A stretch of 64,000 bases of DNA from Nymphaea colorata (GCF_008831285.2 NC_045148.1:12903183-12967182), one strand, 5' to 3'; counted from the first letter of the stretch, positions 13,201 through 28,200 are shown. Notes: generated by a model from the letters alone, not told the origin. Numbers and translations are program-made.

Positions 13201-16200
13201 ATTGTATGACTGACCACAGCCATGGCATAGTTCAAATGGGAAAAGCCACCTGCATGACCTACATGACCACCAGAGTGCCTAGTGGATACTCGAAATAAGT
13301 CCTCTTTTTTTGTCATGTGTGTAAAGAAGATGGACCATGGAGGCAAAAATTGGTTTGGTGAGATTAAAAAGATGAGGCATTAGCTCATCCTCCCACTAAA
13401 GAGTGGTTGTCCAATATAGTGGCTTGTGAAGAATAAGATCAGGCTAATGCTGCACAAGCTGAAGAAGGTAAAATGATGAGCATGCAACTGACAATAAGTG
13501 GTTGCAAATGACCTATATTGTGAGAGTTGCATAGCTGAAGGCACACCAGTTACTTGGGAGTTCATATACCTTCATGTTGTAATGAATGAGAAGGCTGCTA
13601 TGATCATGCTAGACTTTGGGGTCACAATAACTTTTACTTGTGGAGGCAGGTAGATAGATTGTGCTGAAGCTCGGACCAAAATAAGGACTATCAAGGGGGT
13701 GAATTTTGAGACCCAGCCTGTCAACAACAAGCAAAGGATGTGCTGATTTAGATATGGCATTGGGCTCAAACTACAAACTTGTCAGTGTCATTCAAGCATT
13801 TATTGCGAAGCCATATTATGATGATGCTACCAAAGTTCACTTCCTCAACTCTCTTGGACCTAAACTTCTTACTTCTTAGATGCTGCTCATTGATATGTAG
13901 CTAGAGGCAAACCCTCAATGTTGTAGTCCACACAATGGAAGGACCACATCCAACATATGAGTAGATGTTCATTGTAGTCATGCATACCAAAGAAGGAAAG
14001 GTGGAAGCTGAGGTATCAACAAGTATTCCCCTATCTTGATGGAGTTTTGGAAGTGCTGGTCTCGAAATTGCTGAACTTCCACATAGACATGAACTCGATC
14101 ATTGGATAGAGTTGATCCTGGAGCATAACCTTGCTGCATAACCCCATAATTGAATGGGTTAACTGAACTGAAAGAGCTGCAGAGTTAGGTAAATGGCATA
14201 TTGGAGGAAGGGATCATCATTACCTTAAAAGCACCATTCAAGAGTCAAGAGTCCTATTTTCTTTCAATTTAAATTTGATGGCTCTAAGCAGCTATGTGTC
14301 CACACTGCAAAATGAATAAGGTGATTGTGAAGAACAAGTAATTGCATTCTTGCTCGATAATTAATTCAAGTTGATTGCATTCTTCTTGCTCTCTTCTTTT
14401 CTTTGCTTTCATTAAACTTAGCAAGCTAAGGGACTTAAGGCTTGTGGCAGTAGGATCACTGCTCCGTACAAGCTTGGAGAAGAAAAGGCCAGTGAAAAAT
14501 ATAATGACATTCGAAAATGGTACTAAATGCGTATGCTGAAATTTGTCACACTTATAATACTTTTTATTGATAATATCTTGTTTTGAGTTATGATGTGTGC
14601 ACCAGAAGAATAAGTATTCACCATTGTCATAGAAAACGCGTTTTAATTGAAAATGCGTATAAAACGTGAAAAAGAAGTCAGCCATATAAAACGTGAAAAA
14701 ACACGTTTTTTTTAAATGCCAAAAAATAAAAAACACGAAAAAACGGGTATAATACGCTTTTTTCCTGTTTTTTTGTATTATTATTATTATTTTTTTATAA
14801 TTTTCAGGATTTATTAAATGTTTTAAAATTTTTAAACATTCGCCAAGATTTTCCCGAGATATACAACTTCGCCGTATGTACCTGAGAAATTCATCACCGT
14901 ATAGTACTCGTAAATGTTTCTTGTGGCAATGGTACTCACGATGAAGAAAATCATATATGATGCAGATTCACAAAAGCAAGTGTAGGGTGTGGTTGATAAA
15001 ATGTGTTGTTTTATGCATATAGTGGATTGGGATGAATTCAATTGAATAATCAGGAGGGTATAAATATTCCTGTAATACAAGGAAGTGGGTGCAAAACTAA
15101 AGATCCTTTTTCCCTCTCTCTCTCTCCCTCTCATCCTCTCTCTCGCATTCCCTTTTCTTTTCCAATTTATTCCCATCGTAACACAGTTCTTCATAGTTGC
15201 TAATTGAAGATTAGGGTAATAAAAAGTAACAAAATATCAAGGCATGAAGAACTATATTTGAAATATTAGATGCTTCAGCAATGCCAAGCTTAAACACTTT
15301 TTGGAAGTGAAGAAGGGGATCAAGGTTTAGTTCGAAGTGCATAACTTAGGGTTAGTTACTGATACATATGTTGAGAATAAAGTGGTAAATGTGCAAAGCG
15401 ACATGCTAAATGTCTAATTGTTTCTTGTCATTGATCTGAATTGTCTGCTTAGCAGCTTCACATGTTGGGTTTGTATATCAGTTCCGCTGATGAATTCTGG
15501 GGAGCTTTCATGTTATTAGAAAGGTGGCAGGAGAAGTCATGTTATTCTGTACAATGTGCTGACTATCTTTGCTCCTTCTATTTATGTAGTATTTTGAAGA
15601 AATAATATGCACATTCTTTTCTAGCAAAGGAATGTCAGCAATTACTGTTATATGTTGAAAATATCCATAGATTTATCTAACTAATATACTTTTACTCAGT
15701 TGCAGATCGTATGTGCAGATCTGGAGCAATAGATCTCATTTGTGTTGACTCTGTTTCTGCTCTTACCCCAAGAGCAGAAATTGAAGTATGTTCTTTGGAA
15801 GTTATTAATTCATGTCGATTTGACTGTTTCACTTTGGAGTGTGAGCTCGTTTCACTGACCACATTTTAGGGTGAGATCGGAATGCAACAAATGGGTCTGC
15901 AAGCACGTCTTATGAGCCAAGCACTACGTAAAATGTCAGGAAATGCCTCAAAAGCTGGTTGCACCCTCATTTTCCTGAATCAGATAAGATACAAGGTACT
16001 TTTTCCTTTACTTTTCCCTGATTTTTAGTTTGAACTTTTTGATATTTCTTGAGCACTACTCCCAATCTTCTTTTCTAAAATTAGACTTTCTATTATTCCA
16101 CTTCTAGGCACCTAATGGTATCCTTTTAGTTTTTTGCAGATTGGTGTTTTCTATGGGAATCCTGAGGTCACCAGTGGAGGAATTGCTTTGAAATTCTTTG

Positions 16201-19200
16201 CATCTCTTCGCCTCGAAATTCGCCCAACTGGGAAAATAAAATCAGTAAGATTACAATCTTTCTCCTAGTTTGATAAGGCAGAAGTGCCAGTCAGGTTCAT
16301 ATTTTACAAAGGAATTCCTGTTTCCATTTAATGATCCCTTTCATGAGTCAGCCCAAAGGAGATGAAGACATTGGCATCAGGGTTCGTGTAAGAGTGCAGA
16401 AAAGCAAGGTATCTTGGTTTATATTGATAGTTGATATTTGTCAAAAAGGTTGATGTCTGGAAACTGCTTTTAATATGGTTAGATGCATCCACACAGTCTA
16501 GAATTTGTGGTTGGAGATGCTTAACCATTAGTTTTATGCTTGTGATTATAGTTTCTGGAAATATCAATTTCTATTATGGTTCTTTCAGATTTGGATCTTG
16601 GTCTTCTTGCTTGCTTGTCTTACTTCTAGGAAAGCCACATGCAAAATTTGGGCCAAGCCTGATTCCCCATTGAGTTAGGTTGTCACTTTAAAGGAGGTAC
16701 CTCTAGGCTCTAGCATTATCACTAAGTCACATGGGTGCAAGCACATGTGATGGCGTGGGTATAGTGATATGAGTTTGTACAACAGTGCATACATGTTAAT
16801 GTTGAAAACATTGTTTATAATAAAAAAGTCATCATTGTAGAAATAGCATCATTATTTCAAAATTTTGGATCGTAAAGTTTAATGAACATTCATGATTTAT
16901 CATTCATAAGTCATAAAATGTTAACAACACATTAAGAAAATAAAATAAATTTTTTCTTAAAATAAATAGAAATCTCTGTTAAACTTTATAAAACAATAGA
17001 AATATACGTAAAGCTTGAAATGGAGACATTGTATACCTTTTGTAGAAGAAGAAACACGAAAGCTTTCTTTTTCCAAACACGCCTAAGTTTCCCGTGAGCA
17101 ATTGTCCCTTCAAACTGGCAATTTTTCCCCCTAAATCGATGATTTATTTTGTAATTTCTCCCTAAAACCAGCAAAAATTCTCCTTCCCAAGTGCTAGAAG
17201 TGGAGGGGAACAAACAGTTTTAAGAAAGAAATTGATCAAACGGGGTGTCATGCCCTTTTTAAAAAATTACATTGTAACGTAAGATGTGGGGTATTGTACA
17301 AGGATAACACTGCCCAGTAGGTTTAGAACAATCACAAATATTGCGTTTTATTGAAAAAAAAAATGCAGTAAATATGTTAAATATGACTCAGCCGAAAAAA
17401 ACATCAATAGAACGTGTGGAAATAAAAAAAAAGTGAAATGAAATCGTTTTTTTCGTGTTTTTTAGTTGCACGTGAGGATTTTTTAAAATGTTCAACTAGA
17501 CTGTTGGTTTTAAGTTTTTTAAGACTTGAAAGGTAAGTTGTTCATTACAATAACTTTAAGTAGAAGCTTATTCATAAAATCCTTTTCCAGTTTGTTCATC
17601 ATGCCTGAAATTATTTGTTTTTGGCCTTGTCCTGTTCCTCCTTCAGACGAAGTTCCACAAAAAGAAAAAAATTGCTAACTGAACGTGATGAACCTACACT
17701 TAAATGTGATCTACTTCCACTTTGCATTCTCCCCTTCTTCATGGGTTTGTCCTCAATAACTTTACAAGTTTTGGTTGCCCTTTGCTTGATATTTCAGGCA
17801 CATTACGACGTGCAACAACATCATTGCCGTGAATTCCAGCCAAATGATACTTAAATCACGTAATTCCTCCGGTATATTGCTCAGAACAAAATTCGCAAGT
17901 CAACTTCCCTTCATCACTTTGAATTGCATGTGACCAAAATATATCGTTAAATCTAAGCATTTTCTGCAGCTATCAAGTATCAAGCACCTGAGGTCCTGAA
18001 GCAATAAAATCTAAATCTCATTTCATCTTAAAAAAATCATACATAAATGATAAAAGTAAAAAAAAAACTAACAAAGTAACAAACGTACAAACTACAAAGT
18101 TTAACAGCGATAGAGTTTCTACTTTTTAATGCACATATGCAAATTGACTGAAACAAGAGGTATAAAGTATAAAGTATAAACTTTAAGTAGAAAACTAAAC
18201 AGGCGTATGCAAATTGATTGAAAAAAAAAACTTGAAACTAATCAATTGAAAGCAAAAAACTAGAAACTAACAGACATAAACAAAAAGTAGAAACCAACAA
18301 ACGTATTGCTTACCTCAAAATGTCCAACACACATATGCAAATGGATTGAAAAGCTAATGGAAATCCTACCTGAGCACGCGAGCATGGTCGGACGTAGCTG
18401 TCGGAGGTCTGCACGGTGCAGGAAAATGCACCAGTGCGTCGGAAGTTTAATGTTGCTGAAGCTCGACGCAAAAAAGAGATGCTAGTCTGCTCTGCTGGTG
18501 AGTTTGATGTCGGAAACTTCGCCGGAAATTGGAAATTGTCTGGATTTAACATTTCCCAAATCTGAAAACCCTAAACCCTAAAAGCGTATCGACCCCTTTT
18601 GTCGAAATGTTTTTAACTTCACCCCCTTTGTTGAAATGTTTTTATGTTTTACATTTATTCATTTTCTATCCAAACTACGATTTAAAATTTTCCAAAATTA
18701 CAGTTGATGCCAACTCCCGAAATAGAAATTGATTTTTAAAAAAGATGCAAAAAAACACATTTTTTACGCATTTCTTTCATTTTTCTGTTTTTTGAAAAAA
18801 AAACACGTTTTTTGAAAAAAAACACGTTTTTTGAAAAAAAACACGTTTTTTTCCCATTTTATTTGGCATTTAATTTTCTTGCGTTTGCGTTTTTTTTTTT
18901 TTGAAAATAATGCGTTTTCTACGACTTTGCTTGAAACATCTCCTAAAAAGTCATTTTTGTCTGGAGCATCATCTTAAGTATGATAAAATCCCAAATGAAG
19001 CAAATTGAGTCTCCACAGTAATCACTTAACTTGTTAATGTAGAATAGTAATATTGATGGTCTTGAGCAAAATTTATTGGGCTTTTCGAGGTCTTGATCTA
19101 GTTTCACAATCCACAAAGACAGCTTATCTGCACAAAAATTTTCTGTTGATAGGTAACATTTTCTCTTATGCGAGATTAGGTTATGTGCCATCAAGGATTT

Positions 19201-22200
19201 AATAGAATACATGAGTACTTGTAATCACTTGCTAAATTCTTCCCTATACAATTGCATACTGGAGTATCATGAATGGTGGTCTGCATCACATTTTCCTTAT
19301 TCATTTCTTTTATAACCTCTAAGTAAAAATCTTTAAATGCTCAACATCTTTATGGTCTCTAAGTGCATTATTAGTCTTCCAAAAAAAAGGGCTGCTAAAT
19401 GAATTAACAACAAAAATTATTAATGGTTGTCTCTGTATATCAATCCACCTATGAGAAATGATAGAGATTCCATATCATTACCATTAAACTTTTTTGTCCT
19501 CAACAATTCTTGGATATTACTTTTCTTCTGTGCAAGAATCTCTGTTCTTAGTTGTTCTGGGTTAAAAGGCACGTAACTAGCCAGATGTTATTCACCTATG
19601 ATGTAATTATGTCATTCTATTAAGGATGTTTTGTTACAGTGAAAAGAAGTGAGCTTGGCAAAGAGTCTCCATTCTTTTTATGCAGTTCTTCCTGCCCTGA
19701 ATTTCCCAATAATTCTTCTATTACTTTACTGCATCTCATCTTTCTTTCTTCAAAATATCTTCCAGTTTGTCACTAGCAAAAGATATAGATAGTTCACTTG
19801 ATTCCTCTGAAACTTTCTTCTTATCAGTTTTTTCTTCTTCTTTTAATTGTCTAGGTGTACTTTCTGTCAACCTGTTATATGGTCTAATTTTTGACCAAAA
19901 ACTTATCACAAGATGTGCTTTGGTTTGAGTATAATAAATATTGGTTTGAGTATAATAAATAACCAGTGAATGCTGTGTGACATAACCTACAGATCAATGG
20001 CACATGGGTGAAGGTATTACAATAAAAATGTGTTACAGTCTAGGGTTCGGATCAGGAATCGGGTCTTTATCGGGTCTACTGGACTGATCCAAAAGATTAC
20101 TATAAATAAGGGAATTGTGGGGGTCATTAAGGTTATCGATAAAAAGAGGTCTTCTCCTCTGGTGAGGGGGTTGCTCTAACGGGGTTAGGGCAGTGTGTGT
20201 GAGTGAGTTTGTGGGGATTTACCTTGTAAGGGTCTTATTTAGTAATCTTTTGGATCAGTCCAGTCTTTCCGACAAAGACCCGATTCCCGATCCGAACCGT
20301 AGACTGTAACAAAATGTTACTACTCAATATGTTATTTATTACTCTATGTTGAATATTTTGACAAGTTCCATTCATCTAATGAAATTTTTAATGTTCTAAT
20401 AAAAACTGAAAACAAGATTAATGCCAGATCATGCAGTGGAAGGTTTAGAACCATCTTTTGGTGAATCTTTTTCTAATCATATTCAAAACATGTTGCTATA
20501 AATTTTGTGATCTCCTTTCCTCTTCCCAGCCATTAACTATGTCTTTCGTTTTGCTCATATCTTCAAGCATCAGATCTGCATTATGAGCTGATAGAGTTCA
20601 AATATATTACTTTTTGTTACTCATTCTTTACCATCTTTCACGTTGCTTGTAGCTATCTCCCAGCATGAAATATGAGAAGGCCCCTTGCATATGTAAAACA
20701 TTCGTGGTATGGCGTATATAAATGACAAATAAAATATGCTAAGAGGCAATTGCATTGTACAACAGAAGAAAAATTAAAAGAACAAAAATCATATAACTGA
20801 ACAACTTTGATTTGATTTCATTGATTATTTTTTCTTCTGAATTTTTTTCTTAGAAACTTATCTAGCCATAGCAGACTGTACTGATTTAGTAATGTGAAGA
20901 TGGAACCCTGCGATCTGGTTGATACTAAGAGATACTTATGGAAGCCAATTGGCCTTTTTGGTTACTGAATGGCTGCTATTTATCCAATGCATTCAATGTT
21001 TGAAAATCTTTCCTTCATTTACCTGCATAATTTAAGTTATTTGACAACACTTTGAGTATAGCTTCTCATTGCCTTTTATCTCATTAGGTGTCAAGACCAT
21101 ATAAACAAGCTGAATTTGATATTATGTTTGGGGAAGGAGTTAGTAAGTTGGTCAGTTTCTTCAATGTTATGAGCCTTGGATGCTAAGTCAAGTTACCAAG
21201 TTCATCTTTGTTGCTATTGCTGCTACTTGCAGGGGTGCATATTGGATTGTGCTGAGATGATGGATGTTGTTGTAAGGAAGGGTTCTTGGTATAGCTATGC
21301 AGATATTAGGTTTGTTATGTGCTTCAATTAACAGTTTTAGTCCCTTCTTATTTCTATGTGCAATGCTATGCTTCTTACTCGGAGCTGCAATCAGTTTATT
21401 TTTATTCCATTGATGCCTGTGTGGATTCTTATTTATGTTCTCAAGAATCTATATATGTGATACTGATCCTGATGCATACGTAAAAGTAAAACTTAATACC
21501 TATCTGTGCCTTGGTGAATTTGAAAGAAGAATTCCCCAATTGGTAGGTGTCTATAATCTGGGAATGCAGCGTGAATGTGTTTGATATGCATTTGTACTTG
21601 TAAGACTGTAAGTCCATATTCTGATATTAACATTGTCTTCAATGGCCTTGCAAGTACAAATGCATATCAAACATATTCAACCTGCATTCCCAGATTATAT
21701 ACCAAATTGGGGAATTCTCGAGAACATAAATAAGAAACCACACAAGCATCCACATTTTTTTTTGTGGCATCAAACACTTGAAAAATGTTCTGGACGTATT
21801 TTCTGTGTCTATTATACATAACCTGATTTTTGGAATGGTGGAAAAAATTCTCTTCCACCCTCTTCCAGAAATCTTTTTCCTGGATAGAAATTCCATGGAA
21901 CCATTTCTGTGGGCATTTGATGCCCTCTAAATCAACCCCTATGTTCAAATGTTGCACACACCAATTGTAATGGATATCATGATATTTAAAATATTGCATA
22001 TGGACCAAATAGACTAGAGCAGGATCGAAGAAAAAATAATGTCATATCTTGAAAATATAGTAAAAAACTTTTTCTGATCTTTTTCCTACTGGCATGCCGA
22101 GCGAAGGCCCAGCTGCCATTAAGAGGTTAACGTGTCACCGTGTCTTGCAACAGTGAGACTATAGGGCTTGGTCACCGGTCGGCCATGCTGAGTGCAGCAA

Positions 22201-25200
22201 TCTCCAATGGCAAACTCTCTCAGCGTGCCCCTTGTCATGTTGCTGTTTCATCCGTTGTTGGGCTTGCTGTAAGTTGTGGCAGAGGGTGCGTAGAACCTCA
22301 TCCCGGTCAAGTGCTGCCCTCTCAAGGCCCTCATCCCCGGCTAATCCTGGCTCATAAGTCCGCAGGGTCGGAGGGCATAGCCATACACGACTTCAAAAGG
22401 AGTCCCAGTGGCTGTGTGGGCTGGTGTTGTAAGCCCATTCACACAATGAGAGGTGCTTGACTCAAGTGGTGGGTTTGTGGCTGACAAAGCTCTTCAGATA
22501 CGTTCCTATGGTGTGATTCACTACTTCTGTTTGTCTGTCGGTCTGTGGGTGATGGGTATATCTGAATAAGATGTGTGTGTCGGCCATTCGTGTGTACTCC
22601 TGCCAGAAATTGCTGCTAAAAAGTCGCACACGATGGTTCAAAACACACATATTATTCAGTTCTGCCTATCACTCCGCAGACCATTGGACAAACGGAGGTA
22701 ATGAATCACACCATACTGAGGAGTTTTGCCGGCCATAGACCCACCAGTCACCACTTGGGTCAAGTACCTCCCATGGTGTGAATGGACTTACAACACCAGC
22801 CCACACACAGCCAGTGAGCTCTGGAAGACAAGCAAGATTAAGAGACCAGTGATCTACCCATGGCCAAAAGGACATCAACACCGGGCCGGCCATGGGAGCA
22901 TTGATGAAGGCCTCAGCCTCGTCTGAGATCAGGTGCCAGGGTCGAGCTGAGAGCCAGTCGGCAGGACCACCGACATGCCGAGTGAAGGCCCAACTGAATT
23001 GTCGGGGTAACCAAGAAGGGCTCAACTGCGCCTGGCCGCGTGGTCGACCCTATGCCGAGTGAAGCCTGACCTAGCCGCTTGGTCGACCAGTTGCCAATTG
23101 TGGCCGCTCAATAGGTGAGCCTAGCTTCGGCCAGCCCGGACTCACCAGGCAACCGTAGCCAGCTCCCTACCGAGGGGTACGGCCAGGGTCTCATCAGTAG
23201 CCAGTGCTCAGAACAACAATGACGGACCGGTGCCGAACACTGGAGAGCACGACAGGAGCAGCAACAATCCATAACTAGGTGATGGAAGCGGCAACTCGGT
23301 GGCAATGACGGGCGTATCAGGTGCAGCATGCGACGTCTCGCCCTGATCGCCTTACAGAAGGGCGAGTCGGTCGAGTAACAATTTTGGGGATGACTCGGAT
23401 CGACAGGGAGCATCAGGACATGTTGGGTCATGTCAGCTGCGTGTCCAGGCCAATACGACACCAGATACGACTCAGGGGTTGGGGGGGGGGGGGGGGGAGG
23501 GACACGGGTCCTTCATTTTATCAGTGGGTTGGTTCTAAAATGCTTTGTATACCCAGACCTGGATTGCTTTACCCAATCGGGTCGGTTCATGGTTTTTTGG
23601 GGATCACTTTACCCAATCGAGTCCGCTTTTTGGTTTCAGCAACAGAATCGAGACAGGGTCCTGACTCGTGCGATCCGACCTAGCCAGATCGGCTGGCTCG
23701 GCTGTCAGGCGTTCTCGTGCGTGCGCAATCGACCCGAGCCGGTCTCGCACTTGCGAGGATCGACCGAGCCCGTCGTCTCCCACGACCACAAAACCCGGCG
23801 AAACGACTGGCTTCATTGGTTTTTGAATAGTGCAAATGGATTTTTCGATTTCCAAAGGGTTTTTCGACGCCTAAACTGCCGAGAAATTTCATTCAATAGC
23901 CCACCTCCCTCCATAAACCTCTGAAAATCTGGCGATCGGCGGTTGACGACATCGTTCTTCTTCAACCATTAACGGCGGTCGACAATTGCAGGAAACCAGT
24001 GACATGGTTCTTCTCCAGCCAACCCAGCACCTCCGAATCTCCCGACACCCTCAGGTAAGCGCCGACAATCACACCAGACTTGCTGGTGGTGAAAAACACC
24101 ACCTAGAGTCGACGAGAATCCATCCATACCACTTTTCCGGTGACAGGTCTCTATCTCCAACCCGCAGTACTGTTCCATCGATATCTGGTGCCTGCTCCAG
24201 TGGAATCCAGCTATTGACGGTCCAATTAACGTTGTCAGAGCCTTTGGAATCTCCTAGAACAAATCCAGAGCTAAACGACTTTAATTCGAGCCCCTTTTCA
24301 TCATTGAAAGAGCTTTCGGTCTCAGGTGAACGATTTTCTGGCGTGCTGTTTTTTCTATCATCGTTGCTGCTTCTGGTGACCAATTGCCATGAAAACGCTC
24401 AGATGATGACTCCAAAGAGTCGCGCTTCCAACGAGCCCGAGCTCAACCGACGTGGTGGCCCGTGCCTGTTGAAATCACAAGATCTCTGTCCGCCTGTGCT
24501 GCTACCGTCTGTTTTGGGTGTGAGGAGTTTCGGTTACAGCGGTGTTGATTCCGGCAATCGCCGATGACCAAAGTGCTCAAACGGACTCCCCAGCCAAAGG
24601 TGACCTTGTCGGACCTTGGTACCACCAGTGATGTGCCGGTCGTCGGTTGAAATTCTTGGATTTCCAGCCGTCCCCTGTTCTGTAGCAGACCGCCAGCCTC
24701 AGCACCTTCTTGCCGCAGTGCCTGTTCCACCTCCCGGCCAAGGAGGTGTTGCCGAAGGCGAATCCAGCTTCCCCAAACTACATTCTTTGTGATTACGGTG
24801 TGTCTGGTGAGGTTTCTAGGCTCTTTTCCCCTCTCCCTGCAGTTTCCCCTCTCTTCTTGTGGATTAATCACTCTCATCTTCCCCTGTGTTCACTTGCTGC
24901 CCACCGGCGAGGCAGAGGTTGCGGATCTGGTGCTTGTGAGTTTGCCTAAATCCACGTGCAGGGAACTCCTTGGCGATCCCTGCAGCCGATGGATACAACT
25001 ATGGAAGTCGTTTGAGCCTCCTGCCACCACAACTAGGAGGTGCTATGCAGCTCCCTTCCAGCCTTCGTGCTCCTCCATCACCAGCGGCTTTGGCGAGAGC
25101 ACGTCGATTAGGCCCTGTGAGACATAGCAACGTGTAGGGGGTCGTCGTCCTACCTTTGCCTCCGTTCATCCCCAGTAGGACCGACGAGAATGGAGCCTAG

Positions 25201-28200
25201 CCCTACAGCGGATCTTCACCGCTGCGTTTGGTTGGAGACAGCCTCGCCTCCGACACCGAGCCTCCTTGTTTCTCTCACAAACTGGCTCTCCTGAACCAAG
25301 CAAATGCTAAATCTGGTTGCATCCATGTCACATAGGTAAGGGTACGAATATGGGGAAGTGGGTACAGCGGTTTTTGCCAACCTTGGTACGGCGGGACGAC
25401 AATAATTATATATTTTTAATTCTAAAAAATAAAACTAAAAAATTGAAAAAATAGATAACAACATATAACAAAGATAATTAAACAAGCAAGCAACTTAAAT
25501 GTACTTGAAAAACATATAATAGCATATAACAAATAAGCTATTAACAGCAACAATCATAAGCTGCATAACTTATAAAAAAATTAATGAACATGTCTGAAAA
25601 CAACAGACAAAAGATTTTGATTTTTGAAGAAGGAAAACCAAAGCAGATTTGCAAAAACGACATAAGAAAGAAACGTCAACCAAAAAAAGGGGATACAGAA
25701 AGAAAGCCACCGGCGACAAGGGCATATGCAAAATAGAAAAAGGAAAAAAAATGCAGGTGAAGCTGAAGGTCGTTGCTGTCCGTCATTAGTCATTGCCGCC
25801 AGCTGCCCAAGCTCCCGCCGGACGCTGAACCTCCCGCGATAGAAGAAAGAAACGAGAAAGCAAGCCGCCGGCGACAAATTGGAAAGGGAAAAAAAATGCA
25901 GCAACCCTAAAAACAGCCAAATGAAAAAATAAAAAACATATTACTCTGCTTGCAGTCGTTGACTCGCCGTCCGTCACCAGTCGTTGTCCAAGCTCCTGCC
26001 GGACGTCCGTCGCTAGCTGCCCAAGGTTCGGCTCGAAGACCAAAGAGGATTGAGAAGGAGAAGCATTGGCCGTCGAGCGTCGCGAGCATGTAAGTTTAAC
26101 ATATTATTATGGTTTGGACCCATAACCAGATCCAAACATACCAAACCGTACCTGCATACGGGTATGCGGGTCTCCCCTGTGGTGACATAGGGTTGCATGG
26201 ATATCCCACATCATTTGTTCAATCTGGGCAGACAAAAATGGTTTACAACATTCTCTGACTGCCAAATATTCGGTGTCCTCATCAACTTGGTACTTGCTTG
26301 GGTAGAATTTTGGTTGTTCTCTGCATCATTTTCTTTGGTCTTTTTCATTATTCCTTTTGAAGCATTTGGTGGCCCATCTTCATCCACCAACTGTCTTTTT
26401 CGTTCAATTTGCTAAAGGATTTTCCAAGTTCTTGGCTCTTTGCATAATAAGCCCTGTGAAAGAGTTTTGGCTGTTCTAAAATTGTGTTAAATCTATTGAT
26501 CCATCCAACTCCAACTAACTTACCCATTAGGTGAATTCCTTAAAATCTTCACTTTGGCCTTATGCACTTAAGGTGCTTGGTTTTCCTTGGCCAGATATAG
26601 GACACATATGAAGACCACTGGTAACAAATCATCAAAAATGTTCTGCCTAACAAATCCATTAAAGGATGAATTGGGTGCCTTTTATTATGGACCTTTTCAC
26701 CAAAATCTCTTCTTACATCATTTATAGACCATTTTTTGGAACATACGACCAATCTCAGCAATCAGTAATGTTAGAGTCACTTGGATCAAATGCTTTTCTG
26801 ATGCATCATATCATTCAGAGATGGACCAAGGCAACTCTAATATAATGAACAAATCACATGATTCGAAAGTTCTTTGTTTCCTTTTTTTCCAAGTTAATTT
26901 TTTTTTTCTAGGATTCTGCAACATAACTTGCTCTAGCTTAACTACAAAAAGTCAACTTGACCACCAAAATTAATATGGTATAAGGAATCTGTAACGCTTC
27001 AATGTCATACACAACTAAACACAAAGAGATATATATATATTGTTAGAATACAGTGTTATAGGGAACCGGGTCCGTATATGGACCCGGTACCCATGGGCAC
27101 GGGAACCGAGGACGGGTTCGGTTCCCTAGGCGGGCCTCTCTTCCTCCCTCTTTTAATTCTAATCACTTATTGTAATTGTTGATTAAGTGAATGAAGTTTC
27201 TCTCTCCTAGGGTTGTGGTTTTGCCCCTAGGTTAGAGCTTCCCTGTGGTTTTTCACCTCTTTCTGAGGTTTTCCACGTAAATCCTGTGTGGCTTTTCTTT
27301 CTCTTTTTTCGCTGCGTGTTTCTACATGGTATCAGAGCCAAAATCGTGTTGTTTGGCTTCTTTGTTCGTTTGTGATTTAGGGCTTTCTTGGAACCCTAAG
27401 TCTGAACCCTAAATCTTCGCAGACGCAGCCCGTCGTCTCAGCCCGCCGCCGACGTTGCCCGCTGTCGCAGCCCGATGCCGCCCGCCGACGTCACCTGGCG
27501 TGCTCCCCCGTCGTTGCCAGGACCGCCGCCGTCGCCTGGACCGCCGTCGCCAGGACCGCCGTCGCCTAGACCGCCGTCGTCGCCTGGCCTTTTTCCCGCC
27601 AACGCAGCTCTCTGTTCTGCCGCTGCCCGTTCTCGTCCTGTGCTTTTCTGGTATTCTCTGACTGTTGGATTTCTTTTGTGGACGTTATGGCTGAAGAGAT
27701 GACCTCCAAGACCGATGTTACCTTTGACACAGGCAGCAATACCAAGAGCAAAAATGTGCCTGTTCAAGTCACCTCTATTCAGCTGAACAAAGACAATTAT
27801 CTCTCTTGGTCTCCTGCGCTTGAAATTGGGATCACTAGTCGCGGTCGTCTGCCCTATATCACTGGGGAGAAACCTGCGCCTAGTAAAACTGATCCTGGAT
27901 GGGCGACTTGGGCGTTGGAAGATAGTCAAGTTAAGGTTTGGATTATTAGTTCTGTTTCTGCTGATATTCAGCCCCTTATTTTGCGAAAGTTGTCCTCATA
28001 TGACATGTGGACTGTGCTTGCGAGGATGTATGGCCGTAAAAAGAGAGTCCTGCGTAGATACCAGATTAAACGCAGCATCTATTCTCTTAAACAGGGTGAC
28101 TTGTCTGTGGCATCCTTCTATGCAGCCCTGAAGACTAAATGGGAGGAACTGGATTATCATGTGAATGATGACTGGAATTGTGGTTCTGATCATGAACTAT

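Noticed and set aside
21667-22008. 113-codon minus frame next to the hairpin
   Set aside because: It reads through one hairpin arm and has no recognisable family; no confident coding call.
23986-24567. 193-codon plus frame in the GC-rich segment
   Set aside because: High GC lowers stop frequency, overlapping frames exist on both strands, and there is no domain or splice evidence.
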